From: JALNXF01 sp964555845
GTDB taxonomy: Bacteria > Patescibacteriota > Gracilibacteria > BD1-5 > UBA2023
NCBI GenBank assembly: GCA_964555845.1
Contig: CAZKUA010000021.1
Span: forward strand, 1 to 10,776
DNA length: 10,776 nt
Direction: 5' to 3'
Below, one piece after another: positions 1 to 8,404 of this stretch (position 1 is its first letter; every line of letters starts with the position of its first letter). The notes below the pieces were generated by a model that was not told where the DNA came from, did no database searches, and worked only from the letters and a program-made list of their open reading frames with translations. The translations under genes and the position numbers were made by a program.

Positions 1-2
1 GA

Positions 3-917
3 ACTTTTACAAGTCTTTGATTTGATACATCAACAATAGAAAAAGTTGTTGTTAGTTGAGGAACTGTAGTTGGGATGAGTGGGAGTACTAGTAATACTAC
101 AACTACTCAAGCATTAGCAAATTGATGAGATGGCATTTCTGATATTACAGTATGAGGCATAAATTACAGAGTTCATAAATTTACCACAGTTGGTACTGGT
201 ACATTTCAAGCATTAGCGAATATAACCGCTGAGGTTTTAGTAGTAGCCTGAGGATGAGGAGGTTGATATACTAGTAACCCTGGTTGATGATGATGAGCTT
301 GATGATTATTATATAATTCTTGATATATTATTACTTCAGGTCAAGTAATTAATATAACTGTTGGTAGTTGATGACTTGGAGAACTTTCACCTTTATTATC
401 CGCATGATCTAGCTGATATAATTCTATTTTTGGCACATTAATTGCATTAGGTGGCTGAAGAGGTGGTTGAGCAAGTGCTTTTAATTGATGATCTGGTTGA
501 GGTTGAAATTTTATTAATAATTCACCTTGAGGTACTGGTACTATATGACAATGAAATAATTGATGAAAAGGAAATTGATATAGTAGTAATACATATACAC
601 CATGATGAGGTGGTTGAGCTGGAGCCAAGTGAGATGACGGTAATTTATCACTAGCAAAATCTGGTAATTGAGGAATTGGTTTAGAATACTCTATCACATG
701 AACTCCAATTTTCTATGCTGGTTGAGGTTGAGGCGCAAAATATTCTACATGAACTGAATGATATGGTGGTAATTGAGGTTGATGAAATTGAGGTTCAAAA
801 ACAGTAAAAGGTAGTGATTGAATTGTAAATACAGGGTGATGATGATGAGGTGGATCTTGATTAGGATGCTGAGATTGAGGTTCGTGAATTGTAATTGTTC
901 GTTATCGTTTGAATTAA
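3..917 (+). CDS. Glycine-rich surface/fibre-like protein, C-terminal 304 residues (5' end outside window)
   Basis: The frame is open from the window edge to TAA at 915-917 only if TGA is read as glycine. By hand count about 98 of 304 residues are Gly, roughly 54 of them written TGA. Residues 1-79 are Ser/Thr-rich and non-repetitive. From residue 80 (VVAGGGGGGY) to the end (GSGIVIVRYRLN) it shows the architecture of glycine-rich modules found in phage tail fibres and bacterial surface proteins: an LVVAGGGG-type opening strand, Gly tracts broken by short Asn/Ser/Tyr-containing segments, and a closing GxGIVIVRY strand. This suggests an extracellular, structural or adhesive role, which is inference from composition and module type. 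The N-terminus, where a signal peptide or anchor might lie, is not in the window. There is one Cys near the end (LGCGDGG). Four consecutive TGA codons occur at 285-296 and again at 837-848. A strong terminator follows 12 bp after the stop. Confidence 0.85.
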
Positions 918-928
918 ATTATATGTTT

Positions 929-966
929 ACAAAAAATAGGAAATTAATTAATTTCCTATTTTTTGT
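929..966 (+). terminator. Perfect 38-bp palindrome, Rho-independent terminator
   Basis: Both 19-nt arms are fully complementary, with no mismatch. The stem is built around AATAGGAAATTAATT and its complement. The second arm contains TATTTTTTGT, giving the U-tract on the + strand. It lies 12 bp after the stop of the glycine-rich gene and 67 bp before pyk. Because of the symmetry it could also act on the other strand. Confidence 0.75.
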
Positions 967-974
967 AAAATCTC

Positions 975-1001
975 TTGCATTTTAAAAATCTTGTATAGAA
1001 T
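975..1001 (+). promoter_or_regulatory. Weak promoter candidate for pyk
   Basis: TTGCAT at 975-980 is followed by TATAGA (994-999) or TAGAAT (996-1001), spaced 13 or 15 bp, shorter than ideal. The -10 area reads TGTATAGAAT, so it could work as an extended -10. It sits between the terminator of the preceding gene and the pyk start, leaving a leader of about 25 nt. Confidence 0.35.
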
Positions 1002-1032
1002 GTGGTTTCTACAAATTTTAATCTAAATATTT

Positions 1033-2472
1033 ATGTGAGCAAAAAAAACTAAAATTATAGCAACTATTTGACCTGTTACGGAGAGTGAAGAAGCCATAGT
1101 TAGCCTTTATGAGGCTGGAGTTAATGTGATAAGATTTAATTTTTCACATGCAAATTATACAAACGCAAAACTAATAAAATGAAGAATCGAAAAACTAAAT
1201 AAAGAGTGAAAAACTAATTTATCAACTCTTCTTGATACAAAATGACCAGAGATTAGAACTTGAGATTTAAAAGAAAAAATAACTTTTGAAAGATGAGATT
1301 TAATTAAAATTTTTGTGAATTTATCATTATTTACCGATGATGGAAAATCTTTATTTTGCGATTATCTATATTTAATAGAAGATTTTAATATTTGAGATAT
1401 TATAGAAATTGATTCAGGACTTCTCAGAGCAAAAGTTGTAAATAAAAATGATAATTTTCTAGAAGCTGAGACTATGAATTCTGCCATAATCTGATCTAGA
1501 AGACATATAAATTTACCAGGAAAAAAACTAAAATTACCAGGAATTACGCCAAAAGATAAGGAAGATGTGCTTTTTGCAATAGAAAATGATTTTGATTTTA
1601 TTGCCCAAAGCTTTGTAAGAAGTAAAGAAAATGTAATGCAGTTGAGAGAACTACTAGATAATAATAATTGAGTTTGAATAAAAATAATATCAAAAATAGA
1701 AAATAGTGAATGAGTAGAAAATTTATCTGAAATTATCGAAGTATCAGACTGAATAATGGTGGCTAGATGAGATTTAGGTATAGAGGTGCCAATAGAGAGG
1801 TTACCTATTTATCAGAAAGAAATGGTTTCAAAATGTCTCGGATCTTGAAAATTTGTGATTATCGCAACTCATTTACTTGAATCAATGATAGAAAATTCTT
1901 TTCCTACAAGAGCGGAAATTTCTGATATTTATAATAGTGTAATGCAAAAGGCTGATTGTCTGATGTTATCAGGTGAAACTGCTATGTGAAAATATTCTAT
2001 TGAGGCTGCGAGTATGATGAAAAATGTAATTATTGAAGCCGAAAAAAGCAAAACTTATAATCATTATGATTTTTTAAATCTTTGATTAAATAAAAGAAAT
2101 ATTGAAAAGAAACAATTAATAAAAAGTGCTATTTTTATGTCTGAAGAACTTGATGTTGATGCTATTTTGGTTTTTACTAAGACCTGACTTTTGGCCCGTT
2201 TTGGCGCAGCGTTTAGACCAAATAAGCCAGTTTATGCTTTTACTGGAAATAAAAATTCTTTTAAATATATGAATATTTTATTTTGAATTTCACCATTTTT
2301 ACTAGATAATTGGTCTTTTAATCATAAAGAAAATGTTGTTAATTCTATAAATTTTTTACTTGAAACAGGGTCATTAACAAAAGAAAATAGAGTAATTGTA
2401 ATTACTGATATCCAAAAAGACAACAAAGAAATTCCGGCACTTGAAATTATCACAATTAAGGATTTTTTCTAG
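1033..2472 (+). CDS. pyk: Pyruvate kinase
   Basis: Cytoplasmic last step of glycolysis: phosphoenolpyruvate + ADP to pyruvate + ATP. Reading TGA as Gly gives 479 residues, the normal length for the family. The start ATG is followed by GAKKTKIIATIGP, the usual N-terminus. Landmarks are RFNFSH near residue 35, TKGPEIRTG, the active-site motif SKIENSEGV with K221 and metal ligand E223, and MVARGDLGIEVP with metal ligand D247. The E-to-D spacing of 24 matches known pyruvate kinases. ATHLLESMI, SFPTRAEISD and MLSGETAMG follow, then a complete C-terminal effector-type domain (TKTGLLARFGAAFRP, YAFTGN). There is no extra PEP-utiliser domain. About 19 of 30 Gly codons are TGA, including the glycines of TIGP, TKGP, ENSEGV and ARGD. 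The stop is TAG. The leader is AT-rich with no Shine-Dalgarno. An inverted-repeat element begins 5 bp after the stop and may end the transcript. Confidence 0.96.
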
Positions 2473-2477
2473 TTATT

Positions 2478-2572
2478 CGTCATTCTGAGCGTAGTCGAAG
2501 AATCTTTTAATTAATCTCATATAAATTTTAAAAAGACCCATTCGACTCCACTTCGTTCCGCTCAGGGTGACG
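2478..2572. repeat. Inverted-repeat element, copy A
   Basis: The left arm (2478-2508) starts CGTCATTCTGAGCG and continues TAGTCGAAGAATC. The right arm (2531-2572), reverse-complemented, starts CGTCACCCTGAGCGG and continues AGTCGAATGGGTC. The arms pair imperfectly around an AT-rich loop. The left arm lacks about 10 bp (AAGTGAAACG) present in copy B at 3952-4075. It fills the gap between the convergent pyk and 2576-2944 genes, so the hairpin could end transcription from both sides. The arms are clearly more GC-rich than the surroundings. Confidence 0.85.
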
Positions 2573-2575
2573 ATG

Positions 2576-2944
2576 TTAGTAATTTAAATATCTTAACGGT
2601 TTCTTTAATTGACTATCCATTGGCGCATTTTTAATCAAATATGTCATTGTACAATAAAATGTATTATTCAAATCGTTCACAATATTATTACTCATCATTA
2701 GACATCATTTTGATTCTCATACTTTATATTGAGCCAAGCTACTTGCCATTTTTGAGTTAGCAGGTTCAATATGATTAACTCATTTTATATTATAAATATA
2801 TCCATCATTGTTGCTATCTTTCATGTTGTCCACATACTCCAGTACACAAGCGTTTATTCCCGGGGTACTTCAATAATATCTAATTATGGGTGCACCCACC
2901 GCAAGAAGCAAAATACTAGGATATATTATATATTTTGATTTCAT
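2576..2944 (-). CDS. Small secreted or membrane-anchored protein with a DxNxDG loop, function unknown
   Basis: Not recognised. With TGA as Gly it is a 122-residue protein ending in TAA. The N-terminus is MKSKY followed by a hydrophobic stretch (IIYPSILLLAVGAPII, residues 6-21), which looks like a signal peptide or single membrane anchor, so the rest probably lies outside the cytoplasm. Cys occurs at 33, 81 and 98; disulfides are possible, or C33 could be a processing or modification site, but the classical lipobox is absent. Residues 43-50 (DSNNDGYI) resemble the start of a calcium-binding EF-hand/dockerin loop (DxNxDGxI), but the usual acidic residue at loop position 12 is Lys, so only a partial match can be claimed. 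Four of seven Gly codons are TGA, as in neighbouring genes, which supports real coding. A good promoter lies upstream. The stop is 3 bp from repeat copy A. Confidence 0.72.
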
Positions 2945-2971
2945 CTATTTATAAAAATTAAATTCATCCAA

Positions 2972-3000
2972 ATTATATCTTATTAATTTTTAGAAATCAA
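2972..3000 (-). promoter_or_regulatory. Promoter of the small secreted protein gene
   Basis: On the minus strand TTGATT (3000-2995) is followed after 17 bp by a consensus TATAAT (2977-2972). This places transcription start about 20 nt before the ATG at 2944. It is divergent from the 3026-3052 promoter, so the two share about 25 bp of intervening DNA. Confidence 0.6.
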
Positions 3001-3025
3001 GGGAAAATTTTTTAAAAAACAAATT

Positions 3026-3052
3026 TTGTCATTTGTTTAATTTTTATATAAT
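3026..3052 (+). promoter_or_regulatory. Promoter of the PriA-like gene
   Basis: TTGTCA (3026-3031) and TATAAT (3047-3052) are separated by 15 bp, or by 16 bp if the -35 is taken as TTTGTC. The leader to the ATG at 3075 would be about 15 nt. The -10 lies in ATATAATGACGAA, a 13-mer that recurs at 8465-8477. Confidence 0.5.
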
Positions 3053-3074
3053 GACGAAAATTAAATGATAAAAA

Positions 3075-3920
3075 ATGATTATAGAAATTATACCTTTTGA
3101 TATATCAATTGATAACGAAGGGTTTTCATATTTTATAAAGGATGAATTAGTAGATCAAATTAGCATTTGATCTATTGTTGAAATACCTGTAAAAAATAAT
3201 GTAATTTATTGAGTTGTGGGTAAAATGAATGTAGAATATAGCGAGCAAAATATTAAATCAATTGTAGGAATTGCTTGTAGTATGCCTATTTTGGATGAAT
3301 ATCAAATTAAGACTATTTATGATTTGTCTTCTAGATATTTTGTAAATATTCATAAAATTCTAAATCTATTCTTGCCTCAATATATATTTAAAAGTTTAGA
3401 GAATAAATCATTTGTTGATTTGGAATTAATTGAAACTGGGGAAAAAATAAAAAATGAGAAACTTCTTATTTTCAATAAAAGCAATGAAATAAATTCAATA
3501 ATTTTGGATTTATTGGAAAAATGAGAAAATATTGTTTTAATTTTTCCGGATGATTATATGATAGATGATTTTCTAGAAAAGAATAAAAAACTAGAAGAAC
3601 AAGCCATAATTTACAGGAATAAATTTAGCTCAAACAAAAAATATAAGACTTTTGTAAATATTTTTAATAGAACAAAAAAAATAATTATTTGAACTAGAAA
3701 GGTTCTTTTGTATAATCTAAAAGCTTATGAAAAAATAATTTATATTGAAGATAGTTTTATAAAATATATTTATAGCTACGAGCACAAATACAAAAATACA
3801 GATTTTCTAAAATACATTTGAAAAAATTGAAATTTTGATATAAATATAGTATCAACAATTCCACTCGTTGAATCAGTTTACAAAGTGATAAAAAAAGAAT
3901 ATAAAATTATAAATATTTAA
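3075..3920 (+). CDS. Short PriA-derived protein: 3'-DNA-end-binding domain plus degenerate helicase lobe
   Basis: With TGA as Gly this gives 281 residues and a TAA stop. Residues 1-100 follow the PriA N-terminal (3' DNA-binding) domain: EIIPFDISID at the start, IGSIVEIPVKNNVIYGVVG, a helical part with PILDEYQIKTIYDLSSRYF, and FLPQYI. Residues 130-250 track the first helicase lobe: LLIFNKSNEINSII where PriA has its Walker A loop, GENIVLIFPDD, IIIGTRKVLLYNL (PriA: VIGTRSALFAPL), then IIYIEDS where PriA has IIVDEEH, and IVSTIPLVES where PriA has LGSATPSLES. Walker A (GxGKT) and the DEEH box are both lost, so ATP hydrolysis is unlikely. The second helicase lobe and the zinc-binding cysteines are absent; full PriA is over 700 residues. 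A role in recognising forks or 3' ends, or as a scaffold, is inference. It might be a decaying gene, but the frame is intact. No Shine-Dalgarno. Repeat copy B follows. Confidence 0.75.
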
Positions 3921-3951
3921 ATCCCTGTACTGTTATCTCGAGCTCAACAAT

Positions 3952-4075
3952 CGTCATCCTGAGCGAAGTGAAACGTAGTCGAAGGATCTATTTACTTATA
4001 AAATACCTTTATAAAAAATGGAAGAATTAAATTAATAGACCCATTCGACTACACTACGTTCCGCTCAGGGTGACG
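3952..4075. repeat. Inverted-repeat element, copy B
   Basis: The left arm (3952-3989) begins CGTCATCCTGAGCGAAGTG and ends with CGTAGTCGAAGGATCT. The right arm (4037-4075), reverse-complemented, begins CGTCACCCTGAGCGGAACG and ends GTAGTCGAATGGGTCT. The arms pair over most of 38 bp around a 47-bp AT-rich loop. It is the longer version of copy A (2478-2572) and sits between two same-direction genes, so it could be a terminator or attenuator ahead of the PBP gene, or a small non-autonomous mobile element. No terminal target duplication is evident. Confidence 0.85.
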
Positions 4076-4124
4076 AAATAATAATTCGAAAGACAAATTA
4101 TTACTTATAAAGACTATATAAAAA

Positions 4125-6470
4125 ATGAACGAAATTAACATTAAAGAAATTAAGAAAAAATTAAAAAAACAAGCGAGATTATATTTTAATTTACTTGTTA
4201 AAAAAATAGAAAGTTTTGATAGACAAAAGCTTGTTTTTTATTGATTTGTAGCCTTTTCTGGGATTATAGTTATTACAGCATTTAAGTATTCAATTCTCGA
4301 ATACAGTTTCTATAAAAATCTAGCCGAAAGACAGCAGACTACAGTTATTAAAAATCCAGTTTCAAGATGAAATATATATTCTAATAATACTCCTTCTGGA
4401 GTGCTAGCCACTAGTACTGATTTGTCAGATTTGGCTATAGATCCTCAAGAAGTCTGATCTAAGGAAAAGCTTGAGAATTTTTTGACTGATATTGTATATG
4501 AGCAGTTGTGTAAAAATGAATGAGATGAAAGTTGTATAAATAATGTGTTAAATTTCTTGAAAAAAACAGAACTGTCAGATCAAGAAGATTTCTCAGTTGA
4601 TCCGACTTTTATAAAGACAAAAATAAAAGAAGAGGTAAGTTTAAGAGTAAATAAAAAATATCTTGATTCAGTTTTGATTAAGACTAATTTAAGCCAAGAT
4701 GAAATGAATAGAATTGCAGCGCTTGGAATTGATTGACTTTATTTTGTGATAAATAATTTGTATGTAGACCCGACAAAAATAATGGACGAAAAATGAACAA
4801 GTGAGCAGTTATCAAAGCTTATTTCTATGGAAAAAAGTGACATTGAAGAACTTTTACAAAAAAGACAAGTAAGATATGTAAAAATAATATCAAAACTAGA
4901 TCTTCGCCTAAAAGATAAGCTAGATGAAAGAATTTTAAATGAAAAAAATGCAATTTCAAAATGACTTTTAATTGAGAATAATTCTATTTCAAAATTTATA
5001 ATTCTAGATCCACACCCAACTAGATTCTATCCAGAAAAGAACCTCTGAAGCCAAATAATTGGATTTGTAAATAATAATATTGAGTGAAGATATTGAATAG
5101 AGGGGTATTTTAATGAAGAGTTAAAATGACAGGAATGACTAAGAACTACCAAAAAAGATATATCAGGAAAGGCTATATGACTTGATGAAACGCCAGAAAA
5201 AAAACTTATTAACTGAGCAGATATTAAGCTTACAATTGATAGAAATATTCAAAAAGAAGTTTCAAAAATACTCGAAAAATGAATAAAGGAATTTAGAGCG
5301 AATAAATGAAGTGTTGTGATAATGGACCCAAAAACTGGAGCTATTACAGCCATGGTAAATTATCCAGATTTTGACCCAAATGACTTTTCAAGTGTTTTTG
5401 AGTTAGAAAAAGTAAATTATTCAAAATATCCAAATCCAGGGTTTGATTTACTCGGAATGCCACTTTTTGTGGAAGATTCTGCATTATGAATCGATTTTGT
5501 TTATAATAGTAAAAAAATAAAATTAAGGCAAGCAACTGAAGCCGAAGCTTCAAATAGAGCAATTCCAAAATACAAATACAAAAATAATTTCTGACCCGGA
5601 GCTTATGTAAATGATACCATAGGATCTCTTTATGAGCCAGGTTCTGTATTTAAAGCTTTTACGACTTCTATTTGAATTGATACTGGCGATATTAAGCCAT
5701 CTGATATGTATACAGACAGATGATTTGTGGAAATTGATAATTTCAAAATTAGCAATGTTTCAAAGGAATGTATTGGATTTCATACTTATTCTCATGCTCT
5801 TGACTGGTCTTGTAATGTCGGAATGATTGATATAATTAAAAAAATCTGAGCGAGTCTTTTCTATAAATATGTGCTTGATTTTTGATTCTGACAAAAAACC
5901 AATATTACACTTGAATGAGAGGTTTTTGGTAAAATAGAGCCTTATGAAAAATGGTCTAAAGCAAAATTATTTACACAATCATTCGGTCAATGAATTACAG
6001 CAACAGTTCTGCAAATGGCTACAGCATACTCAGTGCTCGCTAATTGAGGAATTTATATGCAACCATATATTGTAGACACAATTACACTCCCTAATTGACA
6101 AGTAATAAAAAATTCTCCAACTCCTCTAAGAAGAGTAATTAAAGAAGAAACTTCTCGCCAAATTATCGCAATGCTAACTGAGGGGGCCAATATTTGATTT
6201 GCGAAAAAATGATGAGTAGAATGATATGATATGGCATGAAAAACCTGAACTTCTCAAATTGCCTCAAAATGAAAATATGAACAAGGATGAGCCTGACATA
6301 CAATAACATCATACGGATGATTCGGACCGTCATCTAACCCAAAATTTGTAATGATTGTAAAAATAGATAGACCCAGATCAGCTGAATATAGTGAAACTAC
6401 ATCTTCTGCAATATATTCTAAAATAGCAAAATATCTACTGAATTATTATTCAATTCCGAAGGGAAGTTAG
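4125..6470 (+). CDS. Penicillin-binding protein, FtsI/PBP2-type transpeptidase (class B)
   Basis: Membrane-anchored D,D-transpeptidase that cross-links peptidoglycan; active site outside the cell. With TGA as Gly it has 781 residues, long for the class (about 570-650). A Lys-rich cytoplasmic tail is followed by one membrane helix (about 37-58, FYGFVAFSGIIVITAF). The pedestal starts at SRGNIYSNN and holds a long helical region. GFVNNNIEGRYGIEGYFNEEL near residue 325 is the typical dimerisation-domain motif. The catalytic domain begins at VVIMDPKTGAITAM. Catalytic S507 is in SVFK (507-510, within YEPGSVFKAF), then S562-C-N, FGQGITATVLQMA, and K706-T-G-T with its Gly written TGA. About 65 extra residues lie between YPDFDPNDF and SNRAIPKY relative to common FtsI proteins. 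FtsI versus PBP2 (MrdA) cannot be settled here. No clear promoter or Shine-Dalgarno; a weak TATAAA at 4106-4111 exists. The TAG stop overlaps the stop of the opposing gene. Confidence 0.93.
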
Positions 6471-7021
6471 AGTTTAACTATCATCATAACACCATCATCA
6501 CTGTCAATTTGGATAACCTCGTAAGGGATTTTATTTTCCTGCACATATTCGTATAGAGAAGGCATTTTGTGTTTAAATTTGATAACATCATCAATTATTA
6601 TAATTCAATTTTTCTTGATTTTTGGCCGACTTAACTCTAGGAAATCTTTGCTTCTTCGCTTCATTCCATCGATAAATACAAAATCAAAACTATTATCAGG
6701 GAGCGTCGGAATTATATCGAGAGCTTGTCCATGAATCAGAGTACAAGTATTTTCAAGTCAAGCTTCTTTGATATTAGCTATGGCTTGGTTATGAGAAAGA
6801 ATTGAGAATTCAATGGAGGTAATATGACCTAAATTTTTTTGTAGAACTGACGTAAGACAAATAGTAGAATAGCCATTGGCTGTCCCAATTTCTAGTGCAT
6901 TTTTTAGCTTATTTTGTGAAATTAAATTCTGTAAAAATTTTGCATTTTCGTCCGTGATATTTGGAACATCATTTTCTATTCAAAACTTTCTGAGTTTAAT
7001 TAGGGTTTCTTTTATTTTCAT
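6467..7021 (-). CDS. Class I SAM-dependent O-methyltransferase (family 3; possibly TrmR-like)
   Basis: Reading TGA as Gly gives 184 residues. It has the Rossmann methyltransferase layout of the catechol/caffeoyl-CoA O-methyltransferase family: motif I LEIGTANGYS (43-52) for AdoMet, the acidic end of strand 2 at E71 (SIEFS), DFVFIDGMKRRSKDF (113-127) with D118 at the metal/AdoMet site, and NGIIIIDDVI (138-147) with D144/D145 as candidate metal ligands. Bacterial members of this family include the tRNA wobble 5-hydroxyuridine methyltransferase TrmR (YrrM). That is a plausible role in a reduced genome, but the sequence does not prove the substrate. Its ATG lies 10 bp after the murD stop, so it is probably the second gene of a murD operon. 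Its TAA (6467-6469) overlaps the TAG (6468-6470) of the opposing PBP gene, leaving no room for a terminator. Confidence 0.88.
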
Positions 7022-7031
7022 AAATTCTTGA

Positions 7032-8294
7032 TTATCTAGCTTCTATTTCATCTACTGCTTCTCTGAATTTGTCGGCTCTATCAAGATAATCCTTGAAAAG
7101 TCAAAAACTCGCACATCCTGGAGAAAGCAAAATTATATCTCAAGTCTCGGCAACTTTATAAGCTTTTTTTACTGCATCATTCATAGAAATCGCATAATGA
7201 AAACTAATACTATTTTTATTGAAAAGAAGTCATAGTTTTGAGCTTGTCTCTCAGATAAGTTCTCCATGTTTTACTTTTTCTTTTAGAAGTGGGGCTAAAT
7301 ATTCAAAATCATCTCACTTATCGCTTCCTCAGGCAATAAGAAGTATATTTCAAGGCATACTTTCTAGTGCAGCCCTGAGGCTTTGTGCGGAAGTAGATTT
7401 AGAATCATCGATAAATTTAATAGAATTTACTTCTTTGTAAAACTCCAATCTGTGAGATAAAGGCGATACATTTTTTAGATATTCTCTAATTCTTTTTGAG
7501 CAAACTTTAAGCTCATTTAAAACAATTACTGAAGATAAAATATTTAGTGCGTTATAAGGACCAGAGAAATTTGTCTCATCAATGCTATATTTTTTCTTTC
7601 AAGAAACTATTATATCTCCAAGCTCTACTCTATCTTCTAAATCCGCACTTACTCAAAAAATTCTTGTATTTTCTAAATCTAGATTTATTGATAATTCCTT
7701 CGCTTTTTTAAAAACTTGCTCATTTATAATTGATTTTTTCTTGGTATTTTTGAATAATTTCAACTTCGAATTAAAATAATCCTTAAAATCCTTGTGCCAA
7801 TTTAGATGATCTTTTTCAAAATTTGTAAAAATTGAATAATCAGAGCTAAATTTATCGATATTATAAGCCATAAAACTAGAAACCTCTAGGACAATATAGC
7901 CAGATTTTAATCATCTTTTTTGAATATCAAGAACAGTTTTTGCAAAAGACTCATCAAAATTACCACTCAAAAATACTTTATTATCTCCAAATTCTTGCTT
8001 TAAAATATTGTAAATTATCCAAGCCGTAGTTGATTTACCATCCGTTCAAGTAACTGAAATTATTTGAAATCATTTTGGTAAAAAGCTAGAAATAAAATCT
8101 AGTTCGCCTATTATTTTTCAAGTTTTATAAATTTTATTCGTAGGTGGAACGCCAGGTGAGGGAATAATTTTATCATAAACTGAAAAATCAGATATATTAT
8201 CTTTATCATCTTTAATTTGAGACTCTATTTTGTTAAAATCCAAAAATTCCTTCAAGGCATTTCATACCTTTCCTTTGCCATAAATTAGTATCAT
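7032..8294 (-). CDS. murD: UDP-N-acetylmuramoylalanine--D-glutamate ligase (MurD)
   Basis: Cytoplasmic ATP-dependent addition of D-glutamate to UDP-MurNAc-L-Ala in peptidoglycan precursor synthesis. With TGA as Gly it is 420 residues (E. coli 438). Mur ligase motifs in order: PSPGVPPT (45-52), P-loop GTDGKST (83-89), LEVSSFMA (136-143), DHLNWH (162-167), the likely carbamylated lysine K177 in YFNSKLKLF, HRLEF (281-285), DDSKSTSAQS (296-305), GGSDKGDDF (322-330) and LLSPGCASFGLFKDY (389-403). The last two motifs favour MurD over MurC, MurE or MurF. The N-terminal UDP-binding domain is about 30 residues shorter than in E. coli. TGA codes the glycines of TGTDGK (first Gly), AGGSDKG and SFGLF. 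It has its own promoter at 8323-8350 and is probably co-transcribed with the downstream methyltransferase gene. Confidence 0.95.
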
Positions 8295-8322
8295 AACTTA
8301 TTTTTTATTAAATCTTTTCCTA

Positions 8323-8350
8323 ATTATACACAAAAAGCCTGAATTTCCAA
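8323..8350 (-). promoter_or_regulatory. Promoter of murD
   Basis: On the minus strand TTGGAA (8350-8345) is followed after 16 bp by TATAAT (8328-8323), preceded by TGTG as in an extended -10. It leaves a leader of about 22 nt to the ATG at 8294. No Shine-Dalgarno is visible in AATAAAAAATAAGTT just before the start. Confidence 0.6.
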
Positions 8351-8374
8351 GAAAAAAGATTTTTTTAACTTTAT

Positions 8375-8403
8375 TTGCCTGATTTTAAAAAAAATTCTAT
8401 CAT
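8375..8403 (+). promoter_or_regulatory. Orphan promoter-like element facing the 3' end of the coiled-coil gene
   Basis: TTGCCT (8375-8380) and TATCAT (8398-8403) are spaced 17 bp. The -35 is embedded in AACTTTATTTGCCTG (8367-8381), identical to the -35 region of the gatA promoter (9159-9173). No + strand gene follows. A transcript would start inside the palindrome at 8405-8438 and run antisense to the 8553-9050 gene. Confidence 0.4.
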
Positions 8404-8404
8404 A

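Noticed and set aside
341..697. Minus-strand Pro/Gln/His-rich open frame (and a + strand frame at 451-654)
   Set aside because: Both are out-of-frame shadows of the glycine-rich gene. Gly codons (TGA, GGT) read on the other strand or in another phase give these biased compositions.
3216..3524. Separate 102-residue protein starting at GTG 3216
   Set aside because: It is an internal part of the PriA-like frame, which begins at ATG 3075 with the conserved N-terminal PriA strand.
5344..5826. Short frames at 5344-5568 (-) and 5632-5826 (+)
   Set aside because: Both lie wholly inside the PBP catalytic domain in other phases, and their composition is a shadow of that gene.
7219..7871. Short frames at 7219-7440 (+), 7582-7779 (+) and 7653-7871 (-)
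   Set aside because: The first two are antisense shadows of murD. The third is a TGA-bounded piece of murD itself.
1033..8294. Pseudogenes: pyk, PBP, O-methyltransferase and murD riddled with TGA stops
   Set aside because: Interruptions are exclusively TGA and fall at conserved glycines, with no frameshifts and no TAA or TAG. That is recoding, not decay.
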